Source of the DNA: Bacteroidota bacterium
GTDB taxonomy: Bacteria; Bacteroidota; Bacteroidia; Chitinophagales; LD1
Direction of reading: 5' to 3'
Assembly: GCA_016715625.1 (NCBI GenBank)
Contig: JADJZU010000039.1
Location: 1-13,839, forward strand
DNA length: 13,839 nt
Position numbers and translations under genes: made by a program. Below are positions 1 to 6,124 of this stretch, piece by piece; positions within the stretch are counted from its first letter, which is position 1; each line of letters opens with the position of its first letter. The notes beneath the pieces are model-generated. The model was given only the letters and a program-made list of their open reading frames with translations. It did not search any database and was not told the origin of the DNA.

Positions 1-479
1 GGGCATCCCCGCTGCCTGCAGCTGCACCAGATAATCTTCCATAATGCTATACATGGTATAGGCATTCACCACAAAGCGGGCACTGTTGGCCACATAGGTT
101 AAATCGGCAAAACCGAACTCGAATAAGATGCGCTCATCGTCCGGAAAGGCCTTGCGCACATAAAACTCCAGTTCATTGGCCAGATGAAGCACCATTGCTG
201 CCGGTTTACTGAATCGTTTTTCACCCCAGATAATCCATCCCCTCGTCCGATTCGAAGGCTTCGAGCGTTTCCCTATGGCCACCAGCCAGCGGAGGCAAAG
301 GCGGCATCCAGCGAGGTCTTTGCTCTGGAGAACAAAGATATTTTCTGCAGAGCTTATGCTGCCAAACGCGGCTTCGCTCACGTATTCGCTCACATTGAGG
401 GAATCACGCCCATCAGTTCAGGGCGGTTAACCTTGGGCTTTTTGCCCTTTTTATCCTTGTTTTCTTCTGATTCTTCCAT
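1..479 (-). pseudogene. Unrecognised protein gene, 3' end outside window, broken by frame changes
   Basis: Read on the minus strand from ATG at 479, this gives a lysine- and glutamate-rich start (MEESEENKDKKGKK), then continues as sensible protein only if the frame is changed about four times. The pieces in order are a segment with NVSEYVSEAAFGS and ENIFVLQSKD, then LDAAFASAG, then GHRETLEAFESDEGMDYLG, then FSKPAAMVLHLANELEFYV running off the window edge. The last piece is open without interruption for at least 65 codons. Composition suggests a soluble cytoplasmic protein; I see no signal peptide, membrane segment or motif I can assign. The frame changes resemble sequencing indels more than decay, because residues on both sides of each break stay protein-like. 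A weak -7-like box (TATATTTA on the minus strand, 505-498) sits 18 nt before the start. Function unknown. Confidence 0.5.
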
Positions 480-508
480 ATAAAATCAATTATTACTTAA
501 ATATAGTA

Positions 509-559
509 ATAAAACACAGACAAAAAACGACTTAACAGTGATAAAGAGGAACTTAACAC
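509..559 (-). repeat. Inverted copies of the 21-bp repeat core
   Basis: ACTTAACAG at 530-538 and ACTTAACAC at 551-559 are the reverse complement (8/9 and 9/9) of the GTGTTAAGT core of the array to the right, and lie exactly 21 bp apart. A degenerate third copy, ATAAAACAC at 509-517 (6/9), keeps the same register. They lie between the start of the minus-strand gene (479) and an AT-rich centre (563-580), so they could be part of that gene's upstream region. Confidence 0.6.
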
Positions 560-584
560 GCGTTTTTTTAAAATAAATCTACTT

Positions 585-815
585 GTGTTAAGTCGCTAAA
601 TAGCTGTGTTAAGTTGTAAAATATGCGTGTTAAGTTGATTTAGATGCGTGTTAAGTTGTAAAATATCCGTGTTAAGTCAATAAATATCTGTGTTAAGTTA
701 TAAAAAATGTGTGTTAAGTTGATTTGGATGTGTGTTAAGTTACTAAATATCTGTGTTAAGTCGTTCTGCATCTGTGTTAAGATGGTAAATTTATGTGTTA
801 ATGTGCCTTTTTTGC
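585..815 (+). repeat. 21-bp tandem repeat array, eleven units
   Basis: The core GTGTTAAGT begins at 585, 606, 627, 648, 669, 690, 711, 732 and 753 (nine perfect copies), then degrades to GTGTTAAGA at 774 and GTGTTAATG at 795. All ten intervals are exactly 21 bp. Each core is followed by a variable, AT-rich 12-bp spacer, often with TAAA and ATAT in the middle. A pyrimidine follows the core in the nine perfect units. The period of two helical turns would put every core on one face of the DNA, as for a protein-bound array such as plasmid iterons, but no replication protein gene is in view. It is not a CRISPR: repeat and spacer are far too short. The 480-862 gap holds this array, the inverted copies and nothing else I can assign apart from a weak terminator at 841-857. 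Confidence 0.9.
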
Positions 816-828
816 ATGAAACTGACAC
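640..828 (-). other. Possible small heptad-repeat reading frame inside the array
   Basis: Because the unit is 21 bp, the minus strand encodes a 7-residue repeat of the form NLTQIFY from an ATG at 828 to a TAA at 640 (62 codons). Past that single stop the same frame goes on with LTRIFYNLTQLF until about 568. Leu and Ile fall three and four residues apart, as in a coiled coil. The plus strand likewise gives repeated CVK blocks from 707, but in that frame four of the units farther left contain stops. Either frame may be only a by-product of the DNA repeat. I do not claim it is expressed. Confidence 0.2.
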
Positions 829-840
829 TTATCGGAGCCT

Positions 841-857
841 AAAAGGCCCATTTGGCC
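841..857 (-). terminator. Weak hairpin after the minus-strand exported-protein gene
   Basis: GGCC at 845-848 and 854-857 can pair across a 5-nt loop; on the minus strand the stem is followed by TTTT (844-841). It lies 5 bp beyond the stop codon at 863-865. The stem is only four base pairs, so support comes mainly from position. Confidence 0.3.
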
Positions 858-862
858 CCCCA

Positions 863-1787
863 TTAAAAAAGCTTAGGGAGAGTGGCAATTTCTTCTTCGA
901 GGCTTGCCATCGCGAAAGAAGGCGGGGTAATGTTTTGGTGGTTCATGTCTTCGCTGCTGAGTTCGTAATGGTAGGTGTAGGAGCCCTCGCGCTGGGTTTC
1001 GTTGTTGACATAAACGGTTTTCATGTGGTTGGCTTCGTCAAAGAGGGCCACCAGCACACGGGCGGTGCGCGATACCTTTGCAAGCTCAGGCTGCCGCTAT
1101 ACACCGTGCGGGTGCTGTGGGTGCGCTGCGGCTCAGCAGCAAGGGCGACAGGCGAATAGCCAGATGCTGGCCTCAGGCAGGCCGCTTGGCGCAGGCCACG
1201 TATCTGCGGAGGTCATACATGAGGTGGTGTCGTCATCTGCAATGGTGTGCAGGTCGCGGTTATCGGTGAGGCACCACTACGGCATCCTGTGCGGTGCTGT
1301 TCTGATATTTTTCGCTCTATAAGTTCCGCCAGCCCCAGCAGATGACCCTTTTGCCCGCTTGCCCATTTAAATTTCTTTTCGCTGCCGGGGGCGGCATCGC
1401 CCGCCTCGCTGCACATGGCATAAATGCGGTAGTTTTTCTTTTGCCTAGGTGCCAGCCGCACCATAAGCGATTGTGTTACCAGCATGGTTTGCACATTGGT
1501 GTCATCGGGCAGCAGCCGATAGCCATAGGCCAGCGATAGACTAAGCGCCTCGCTGCTTTGGTTGGTCACCTCCAGGCTCATGCAGGGGCCCCAATGCGAA
1601 GACTGCATCACATGGGCCGTATCGTCTTTGGCACCGCTGAGGTGGCTTTTACCAGTTGTTTTGCAAGGGCTTCGGCCAGCGATAAATTGGTTTCGGCAAA
1701 AGCAGCAGATAGAAGAAACGAGAGCAGCAGGAGCGGGGTGGTGTTTTGAAACATACGCTTTGGGTTTTGTCTTTTATTCAAACGCAT
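863..1787 (-). pseudogene. Exported protein of unknown function, broken by several frame changes
   Basis: From ATG at 1787 (minus strand) the product begins with a Lys/Arg-rich stretch, then a hydrophobic core (PLLLLSFLLSAAFA) and a likely signal-peptidase site before ETNLS. A second possible start at 1754 lacks the basic residues. The mature part reads as LAEALAKQLVKATS, changes frame near 1630, continues openly through MQSSHWGPCMSLEVTN and the segment ending LAELIERKISEQ, then needs several further changes between about 1090 and 1300 before a clean C-terminal piece containing MKTVYVNNETQREGSYTYHY and ending EEEIATLPKLF. The intended product would be roughly 300 residues, exported and probably periplasmic or surface located. 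I recognise no family. It is divergent from udk, whose start is only 36 bp away, so the two promoters must overlap. The breaks look like sequence errors. Confidence 0.5.
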
Positions 1788-1823
1788 TTACCCCTCAAAT
1801 ATTATCCTTGCACAAAATTATTC

Positions 1824-2436
1824 ATGCTACTGATAGGGATTACAGGCGGCTCGGGCTCGGGCAAAACACGACCATGGTAAAGTGATGGATTCTTTTTCGC
1901 GCGAGCAGCGACCATTCTGTCGCAGGATAATTACTACCAGAGACAACAGTAACATCAGCCTCGAGGAGAGAAGAACATCAACTTCGACCACCCCCGACAG
2001 CATTGAGTTTGACCTGCTGGTGCAGCATTTAGAAGACCTGCATGCCGGCAAAGCCATTGAAGAACCCACCTACGACTACATCACCAGCACCCGCCAGCAA
2101 AAGACCATTCGCGTGGAGCCCAAGCATGTGATTATTGTGGAAGGCATTCTGCTCTTTACCGATAAACGCGTGCGCGACCTCTGCGACATGAAGGTGTTTG
2201 TGGATGCCGAACCCGATGACCGCCTCATCCGCATCATTGAGCGCGATATGCGCGAGCGCGGCCGCACCGCCCACCAGGTAATAGAGCGCTATCACATAGT
2301 GAAAGACATGCACATACAATTTATTGAGCCCACCAAGCGTTATGCCGATATCATTATCCCGCAAGGGGGCGAAAACACCGTGGCCGTAGATATGCTGGTG
2401 GCTACCATTAAACTAAAACTATTGCAGGGCGAATAA
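1824..2436 (+). CDS. udk: Uridine kinase, 5' third disrupted by frame changes
   Basis: Uridine/cytidine kinase of pyrimidine salvage: phosphorylates uridine to UMP with ATP or GTP in the cytoplasm. The ATG at 1824 starts MLLIGITGGSGSGKT, the Walker A loop, but the frame then changes about six times between 1868 and 2000. The pieces TMVK, MDSFSREQ, ATILSQDNYY (typical of the family), ISLEE, KNINFDHP and DSIEFDLLVQHL follow one another in the expected order. The last change sits in a C5 run at 1991-1995. From about 1996 to the stop at 2434-2436 the frame is intact and includes IIVEGILLF (Walker B region), VDAEPDDRLIRIIERD and the C-terminal YADIIIPQGGEN typical of Udk. Total length would be about 203 residues, normal for the family. 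Such closely spaced indels with conserved peptides favour sequencing error over a pseudogene. An in-frame ATG at 1882 would give only a partly wrong product. The M48 gene follows 53 bp downstream. Confidence 0.85.
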
Positions 2437-2489
2437 ACTAGTGCGCTGCCCGGCACTTCATAAATCCACTATTCACAAACCATCGCTCC

Positions 2490-3287
2490 ATGAAAATAAT
2501 CGCCATGGCCCTTTTGGCCTTCACCATTGCCGGATGCAGCGGTTGCAAAAAAGGCGGCTTCAATGTGTTTTCGGTAGAAGACGACAAAAATTTTGGAGCC
2601 CAAATGGAAGCCGAAATAGCCAGCGACCCGGCACAGTTTCCTATCCTGAGCCAAAGCCAATATCCGCAGGTATACGCCTACCTGAACCGCATGCGCGATA
2701 GCATCCTGGCATCGGGACAATTGACCCACGCCAACGATTTTGTGTGGAAACTCTACATCATACAGGACGACAACACGCAAAACGCTTTCTGCACTCCCGG
2801 GGGCTACATCTATGTGTATACCGGGCTTATTAAATACCTCGACAATGCCTCGTCACTGGCAGGCGTAATGGGCCACGAAATGGCCCATGCCGACCGCAGG
2901 CACTCTACCCAGCAGCTTACTAAGCAATACGGCATTTCGCTGCTGGTAAGCGTAGTGGCGGGCACCACCAATGCCGGACAACTGGCCGAAATAGCCGGCA
3001 ACCTGACCTCGCTGGCCTTTAGCCGCGAACACGAAACCGATGCCGATGAACATTCCGTGATTTACCTGTGCCCCACCCAATACCGTGCCGATGGTGCGGC
3101 CGATTTTTTTGAGAAAATAGAGGCACAGGGTGGCAGCAATGTGCCGGCCTTTTTGAGCACCCACCCCAACCCCGACAATCGTATCAATAACATTCAAACA
3201 AAAGCCACTACCTCGGGCTGCGATGGCGCTCCATCAGCCAGCGTAGAACTCAACGAATACAGCGCTTTTAAGGCCTTGTTGCCATAA
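2490..3287 (+). CDS. M48 family zinc metalloprotease, lipoprotein
   Basis: A 265-residue membrane-anchored peptidase. Residues 1-15 form a short hydrophobic signal ending in the lipobox IAGC, so Cys16 is the likely lipidated residue; a second Cys is at 19. The zinc site HEMAH is at 129-133 and the third ligand lies in SREHETDAD (Glu182, Asp186), the pattern of M48 peptidases related to YcaL, LoiP and the BepA protease domain. A conserved stretch with TPGGYIYVYTGL (102-113) precedes it. The substrate is unknown; relatives degrade or quality-control envelope proteins. Three more Cys at 101, 194 and 234 might form a disulfide in the periplasm. No TPR domain follows, so it is the short form. ATG 2490 is chosen because it gives the complete lipoprotein signal. 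It is co-directional with udk and may be transcribed with it. A hairpin overlaps the stop codon. Confidence 0.9.
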   Translation: MKIIAMALLAFTIAGCSGCKKGGFNVFSVEDDKNFGAQMEAEIASDPAQFPILSQSQYPQVYAYLNRMRDSILASGQLTHANDFVWKLYIIQDDNTQNAFCTPGGYIYVYTGLIKYLDNASSLAGVMGHEMAHADRRHSTQQLTKQYGISLLVSVVAGTTNAGQLAEIAGNLTSLAFSREHETDADEHSVIYLCPTQYRADGAADFFEKIEAQGGSNVPAFLSTHPNPDNRINNIQTKATTSGCDGAPSASVELNEYSAFKALLP

Positions 3288-3333
3288 GCCCTTTTTGCAG
3301 AAAAACACCGCCTGTACTTGCAAGGGCTTTTCC
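3286..3333 (+). terminator. Candidate intrinsic terminator after the M48 gene
   Basis: AAGCCCTT (3286-3293) pairs perfectly with AAGGGCTT (3322-3329), followed by TTCC. GCA and TGC inside the 28-nt loop could extend the stem with a bulge. The T-run is short (TTTT at 3328-3331), so strength is uncertain. It starts inside the stop codon of the M48 gene. Confidence 0.5.
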
Positions 3334-3360
3334 AATTAAAAAGATAAACTGGCAAGGCCC

Positions 3361-3420
3361 GAAGCACGCTTCCATGTTGTGTTTAACTGAACAACACAAT
3401 GGGGAAGTTTGCTTCAAACG
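3361..3420. repeat. Cluster of inverted repeats between M48 gene and toxin-antitoxin pair
   Basis: Several small inverted repeats are packed here: GAAGC/GCTTC (3361-3372), CTTCC/GGAAG (3369-3373 with 3403-3407) enclosing TTGTGTT/AACACAA (3377-3383 with 3393-3399), GAAG/CTTC (3404-3415) and GTTTG/CAAAC (3407-3419). The nested pair would fold into one imperfect hairpin of about 39 nt. No T-run follows on the plus strand, so it is not a standard terminator. It could be a small-RNA-like structure, a protein site or a remnant of a mobile end; nothing seen decides between these. Confidence 0.4.
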
Positions 3421-3493
3421 ATACTTGTTTGTTTTCAAGGGAATTGTTTTCGCAATGACAACCGTTATACTTTAGAAAAAACAGAATAGGTTA

Positions 3494-3508
3494 TGGTGGA
3501 TACCACCA
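3494..3508. promoter_or_regulatory. Palindrome placed like an operator of the toxin-antitoxin promoter
   Basis: TGGTGG-ATA-CCACCA is a perfect 6-bp inverted repeat with a 3-bp centre at 3501. It ends 6 bp before the -7 box at 3515, so it covers the spacer and -33 region of the promoter. Type II toxin-antitoxin operons are commonly autoregulated by antitoxin bound at such a palindrome; that role is inferred from position. Confidence 0.55.
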
Positions 3509-3514
3509 ACAAGT

Positions 3515-3522
3515 TATCTTTG
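3515..3522 (+). promoter_or_regulatory. Bacteroidetes-type -7 promoter box
   Basis: TATCTTTG matches the Bacteroidetes -7 consensus TAnnTTTG exactly and lies 16 bp before the ATG at 3539, so the transcript leader would be short (about 10 nt). No clear TTG is seen at the usual -33 distance, which is taken up by the palindrome. Confidence 0.55.
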
Positions 3523-3538
3523 GCCTAAAACTACTATC

Positions 3539-3775
3539 ATGAGTTGGGAAAGCAGAATACACACAGACGAAAAAATACTCCTTGGCAAACCGGTCATAAA
3601 GGGAACCAGGATTTCTGTAGAGTTAATCTTAGAACTATTTGAAAGCGGCTGGACGAGCGAAATGATTTTGGCCAGCTACCCCAATCTGGTCATGGACGAT
3701 TTAAAGGCCGTGTTTGCTTACCTGCGGGATTGTGTGCAACACGAATTGTTTTTCCCTATCTCTAAAGCGGTGTAA
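3539..3775 (+). CDS. DUF433 family antitoxin
   Basis: A 78-residue DUF433 protein, the usual antitoxin partner of DUF5615 PIN-like toxins. The family signature is clear: an N-terminal strand region with ILLGKPVIKGTRISVELI (residues 13-30), then a helix-turn-helix-like part, SGWTSEMILASYPNL and MDDLKAVFAYL (about 36-63). The short C-terminal tail after position 64 would be the part that contacts the toxin. It would bind and silence the toxin and, through the helix-turn-helix, probably bind its own promoter; a perfect palindrome lies at 3494-3508. The stop codon overlaps the toxin start by one base (TAATG), giving translational coupling with antitoxin first. The start ATG is 16 bp after a TATCTTTG promoter box, so the message is almost leaderless, which is common in this phylum. 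Confidence 0.88.
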   Translation: MSWESRIHTDEKILLGKPVIKGTRISVELILELFESGWTSEMILASYPNLVMDDLKAVFAYLRDCVQHELFFPISKAV

Positions 3776-4122
3776 TGAGGTTTCTTGCCAACGAAAACTT
3801 TCCAAAGCCATCGGTGGATATCTTGCGTAGCAAGGGCTATGAAGTGTTGAGCGTAAGTGAAATGAACCCTTCCATTACAGACGAGGCAGTGGTCAACTGG
3901 GCCAATAACGAAGGAAGAATCATACTCACCTTTGATAAAGATTATGGTGAAATTGTGTTTCGCTACCGCATTCCATGCTCTGTTGTGTTCTTTAGGGCAA
4001 AGGGAGAAACGCCCACCGATGTTGGAAATACGCTACTCGAGATTTTAAAAGATATAAAACTGGAAGGATATTTTACGGTAGTGGATAAAACCGGTATAAG
4101 ACAAAGAGAATTGAAGTTTTAG
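3775..4122 (+). CDS. DUF5615 family PIN-like toxin
   Basis: A 115-residue DUF5615 protein with a PIN-like (Mut7-C/VapC-type) fold, expected to be an RNase toxin held in check by the DUF433 protein encoded directly upstream. Family landmarks are FLANENFP at residues 3-10, SITDEAVVNWA at 33-43 and ILTFDKDYGE at 50-59. The candidate metal-binding acids are Glu7, Asp36, Asp54 and Asp56. Many PIN proteins have Asp at the position that is Asn6 here; I believe FLANENFP is a common form in this subfamily, but loss of one acid could alter activity. The target RNA cannot be told from sequence. The ATG overlaps the antitoxin stop by one base. The gene ends 42 bp before the 3' end of the convergent bshA gene, and I see no good terminator between them. 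Confidence 0.88.
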   Translation: MRFLANENFPKPSVDILRSKGYEVLSVSEMNPSITDEAVVNWANNEGRIILTFDKDYGEIVFRYRIPCSVVFFRAKGETPTDVGNTLLEILKDIKLEGYFTVVDKTGIRQRELKF

Positions 4123-4164
4123 TTATTCCCCCGCAACATCCGCTGTTCCTGCGCTTCTGCAGCA

Positions 4165-5310
4165 TCAAATCACAAACTCCACCTCTGCGCTTTTGAACAC
4201 CTTTTCGTAATAGCGCTCATAGAGCGGCAATATATTTTCGATGGCAAAGGTTTGGGCGTGTGCATAGGCATTGGCCTTAAACTGTAGCAGTCGGGCCTCG
4301 TCCTCGAGCAGGGTAATGGTGTTTTGAGCCATGTCTTTAAAATCGCCCACAGCGCTCATGTAGCCGGTGGTGCCATGCACGTTTATCTCCGGTATGCCAC
4401 CGGCATTGCTCGATATCACCGGCACCTCGCAGGCCATGGCTTCCAGGGCTGCCAGACCAAAGCTCTCCGTTTCGCTTGGCAGCACAAAGGCATCGCTGAT
4501 GGCCAGCAAATCTTCTATGGCATCCTGCTTGCCCAAAAAGCGCACCTGATCGCAAATGGCCAGTTCGCGACAAAGCATCTCCAGCCCCATGCGCTCGGGG
4601 CCATCGCCCACCAGCAGCAGTTTAGAGGGTATTTTTTTCACCACCAGTTCAAACATGCGCACCACATCTTCCACGCGCTTTACCTTGCGGAAGTTTGATA
4701 CGTGTATCAGTATTTTTTCGCCCTGCGGAGCAATGGCTTTTTTAAAGTGGTCTTTGTCGGTTTTTTTGAAGCGCGAAAAATCAATAAAGTTGGGAATCAC
4801 CTCTATCTCGCGGGTAATGTTGAAGTTTTTATACGTGTCTTCTTTCAGGCTCTGCGATACCGAAGTAATGCCATCGCTGTGGTTAATGCTGTACTCCACC
4901 ACCGGTTTGTAGCCGGGGTCTTTGCCTATGAGGGTAATGTCGGTGCCGTGCAGGGTGGTTACAAAAGGCAGGTGAAATCCTTTTTCTTTTAAAATGCTGC
5001 GGGCTATCAGGGCAGACGAGGCGTGCGGTATGGCATAATGCACATGCAGAATATCCAGTTGCTCAAAGCGGGCCACATCCACAATTTTGCTGGCCAGGGC
5101 ACTTTCATACGGCTGGTATTGAAACAGCGGATAGTCGAGCGCACTCACCTCGTGGTAAAAAATGTTTTCGTGAAACGTATCGAGGCGCACCGGCTCCTGA
5201 TAGGTAATAAAATGCACTTTGTGCCCTTCTTTGGCCAGGGCTTTTCCCAGCTCAGTGGCCACCACTCCGCTGCCCCCGTAGGTGGGATAACATACAATTC
5301 CGATTTTCAT
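4165..5310 (-). CDS. bshA: N-acetyl-alpha-D-glucosaminyl L-malate synthase BshA
   Basis: First enzyme of bacillithiol synthesis: a retaining GT-B glycosyltransferase (GT4) that joins N-acetylglucosamine from UDP-GlcNAc to L-malate in the cytoplasm. At 381 residues it has normal length. The N-terminal MKIGIVCYPTYGGSGVVATE (1-20) is nearly diagnostic for BshA, as are DILHVHYAIPHASSA and TTLHGTDITLIGKDP in the acceptor domain. The C-terminal domain has LLLVGDGPE, and ETESFGLAALEA carries the EX7E motif (Glu282, Glu290) that binds the sugar nucleotide. ATG 5310 is preferred over an in-frame TTG two codons upstream because known BshA proteins begin MKIGI. The gene is transcribed away from the GGGP synthase gene across a 73-bp gap with a candidate promoter at 5366-5339. 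The other bacillithiol genes (bshB, bshC) are not in this window. Confidence 0.95.
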   Translation of the reverse strand: MKIGIVCYPTYGGSGVVATELGKALAKEGHKVHFITYQEPVRLDTFHENIFYHEVSALDYPLFQYQPYESALASKIVDVARFEQLDILHVHYAIPHASSALIARSILKEKGFHLPFVTTLHGTDITLIGKDPGYKPVVEYSINHSDGITSVSQSLKEDTYKNFNITREIEVIPNFIDFSRFKKTDKDHFKKAIAPQGEKILIHVSNFRKVKRVEDVVRMFELVVKKIPSKLLLVGDGPERMGLEMLCRELAICDQVRFLGKQDAIEDLLAISDAFVLPSETESFGLAALEAMACEVPVISSNAGGIPEINVHGTTGYMSAVGDFKDMAQNTITLLEDEARLLQFKANAYAHAQTFAIENILPLYERYYEKVFKSAEVEFVI

Positions 5311-5338
5311 TTGCAATCAATTATTTTCTTAGACGCTT

Positions 5339-5366
5339 CGAATGTAAGTAGATTGTGTAGATTCAA
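5339..5366 (-). promoter_or_regulatory. Candidate bshA promoter
   Basis: On the minus strand TTG (5366-5364) is followed after 17 bp by TACATTCG (5346-5339), which matches five of the six fixed bases of TAnnTTTG. The box is 28 bp before the bshA ATG. On the plus strand TTCATTTG (5369-5376) is an equally imperfect candidate for the GGGP synthase operon, 7 bp before its start. Confidence 0.4.
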
Positions 5367-5383
5367 GATTCATTTGTAACAAT

Positions 5384-6124
5384 ATGTGGTATCCGTTTTT
5401 AAAAAACACCGCGGCCAAAAAACTGGCCGTGCTGATAGACCCCGACAAGCTGCAGGGAGATGCCTTGGTGTCCTTGGTGCAACAAGCTAATACGGCAAAA
5501 GTTGATTTTTTGCTGGTGGGTGGCAGCCTGCTGCTGGAAAATATATTGGAAAAAACCATTGCCACCATTAAAGCCCACACCGCCTTGCCCGTCATTCTTT
5601 TTCCGGGCAATAATTATCAGCTAAGCACACAGGCCGATGCACTGCTGATGCTCAGCCTGCTCTCGGGCCGCAATGCCGAATATCTGATAGGCCAGCAGGT
5701 GGTGGCTGCACCTGCCATACGTGCAGCAAAACTGGAAACCATATCCACCGGTTATCTGCTCGTGGATGGCGGACGCGTGTCCACCACTTCATATATCACT
5801 CAAACCATGCCCATACCGCACCATAAGCCCGATGTGGCCGTGGCCACCGCCATGGCAGGCGAAATGCTGGGCATGCAAATTATTTATCTGGAAGCCGGCA
5901 GCGGGGCGCAGTGGCCGGTGCCGGAGGCAATGATACGGGCTGTCCGAAAAAACATTTCGGTGCCACTGATAGTGGGAGGTGGCATCCGCAGCAGCGAAGC
6001 AGCCGAAGCGGTGTGCCGGGCCGGTGCCGATATAGTGGTGGTGGGCAATGTGCTGGAACAAGAACCCGAGCGGCTGCTGGAAATCTCACTGGCTGTTCAT
6101 GCAAATTATGAAGCGGTAGTATGA
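5384..6124 (+). CDS. Geranylgeranylglyceryl/heptaprenylglyceryl phosphate synthase (PcrB family)
   Basis: A TIM-barrel prenyltransferase of 246 residues that makes an ether bond between sn-glycerol-1-phosphate and a polyprenyl diphosphate. In archaea this is a core-lipid step; homologues also occur in Bacteroidetes and Firmicutes (PcrB). Motifs in order are LIDPDK at 17-22, LLVGGS at 43-48, LFPGN at 72-76, YLEAGSGA at 168-175, IVGGGIRS at 196-203 and VVGNVLE at 219-225, all contributing to phosphate and Mg-diphosphate binding. Prenyl chain length cannot be read with confidence, so geranylgeranyl versus a longer chain stays open. No glycerol-1-phosphate dehydrogenase or second prenyltransferase is in the window. 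It heads a tight plus-strand run; its TGA overlaps the rsgA start (ATGA). ATG 5384 is the only start consistent with family length. Confidence 0.92.
   Translation: MWYPFLKNTAAKKLAVLIDPDKLQGDALVSLVQQANTAKVDFLLVGGSLLLENILEKTIATIKAHTALPVILFPGNNYQLSTQADALLMLSLLSGRNAEYLIGQQVVAAPAIRAAKLETISTGYLLVDGGRVSTTSYITQTMPIPHHKPDVAVATAMAGEMLGMQIIYLEAGSGAQWPVPEAMIRAVRKNISVPLIVGGGIRSSEAAEAVCRAGADIVVVGNVLEQEPERLLEISLAVHANYEAVV

Noticed and set aside
184..483. Plus-strand 99-codon reading frame
   Set aside because: It is antisense to the minus-strand gene whose pieces have better protein character; its product is Arg/Pro/Ser-rich without motifs.
585..815. CRISPR array
   Set aside because: The conserved part is only 9 bp with 12-bp variable parts; CRISPR repeats and spacers are each about 24-40 bp, and no cas gene is present.
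585..815. DnaA-box cluster
   Set aside because: GTGTTAAGT does not match the TTATCCACA type of DnaA box on either strand, and dnaA or dnaN are not nearby.
1868..2004. Programmed frameshifting or recoding in udk
   Set aside because: Six changes in about 135 bp without shared slippery sequence, and the same pattern in unrelated neighbouring genes, fit sequence error far better.
4123..4164. Terminator between the toxin gene and bshA
   Set aside because: Only four-base complementary pieces (GCTG/CAGC) are seen and there is no T-run.
5311..5316. TTG start for BshA two codons upstream
   Set aside because: Family members begin MKIGI, which the ATG at 5310 gives exactly.
5384..6124. Archaeal origin of the window, based on GGGP synthase
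   Set aside because: All neighbours are bacterial (Rho, RsgA, BshA, RecX, Udk), and GGGP synthase homologues are usual in Bacteroidota.
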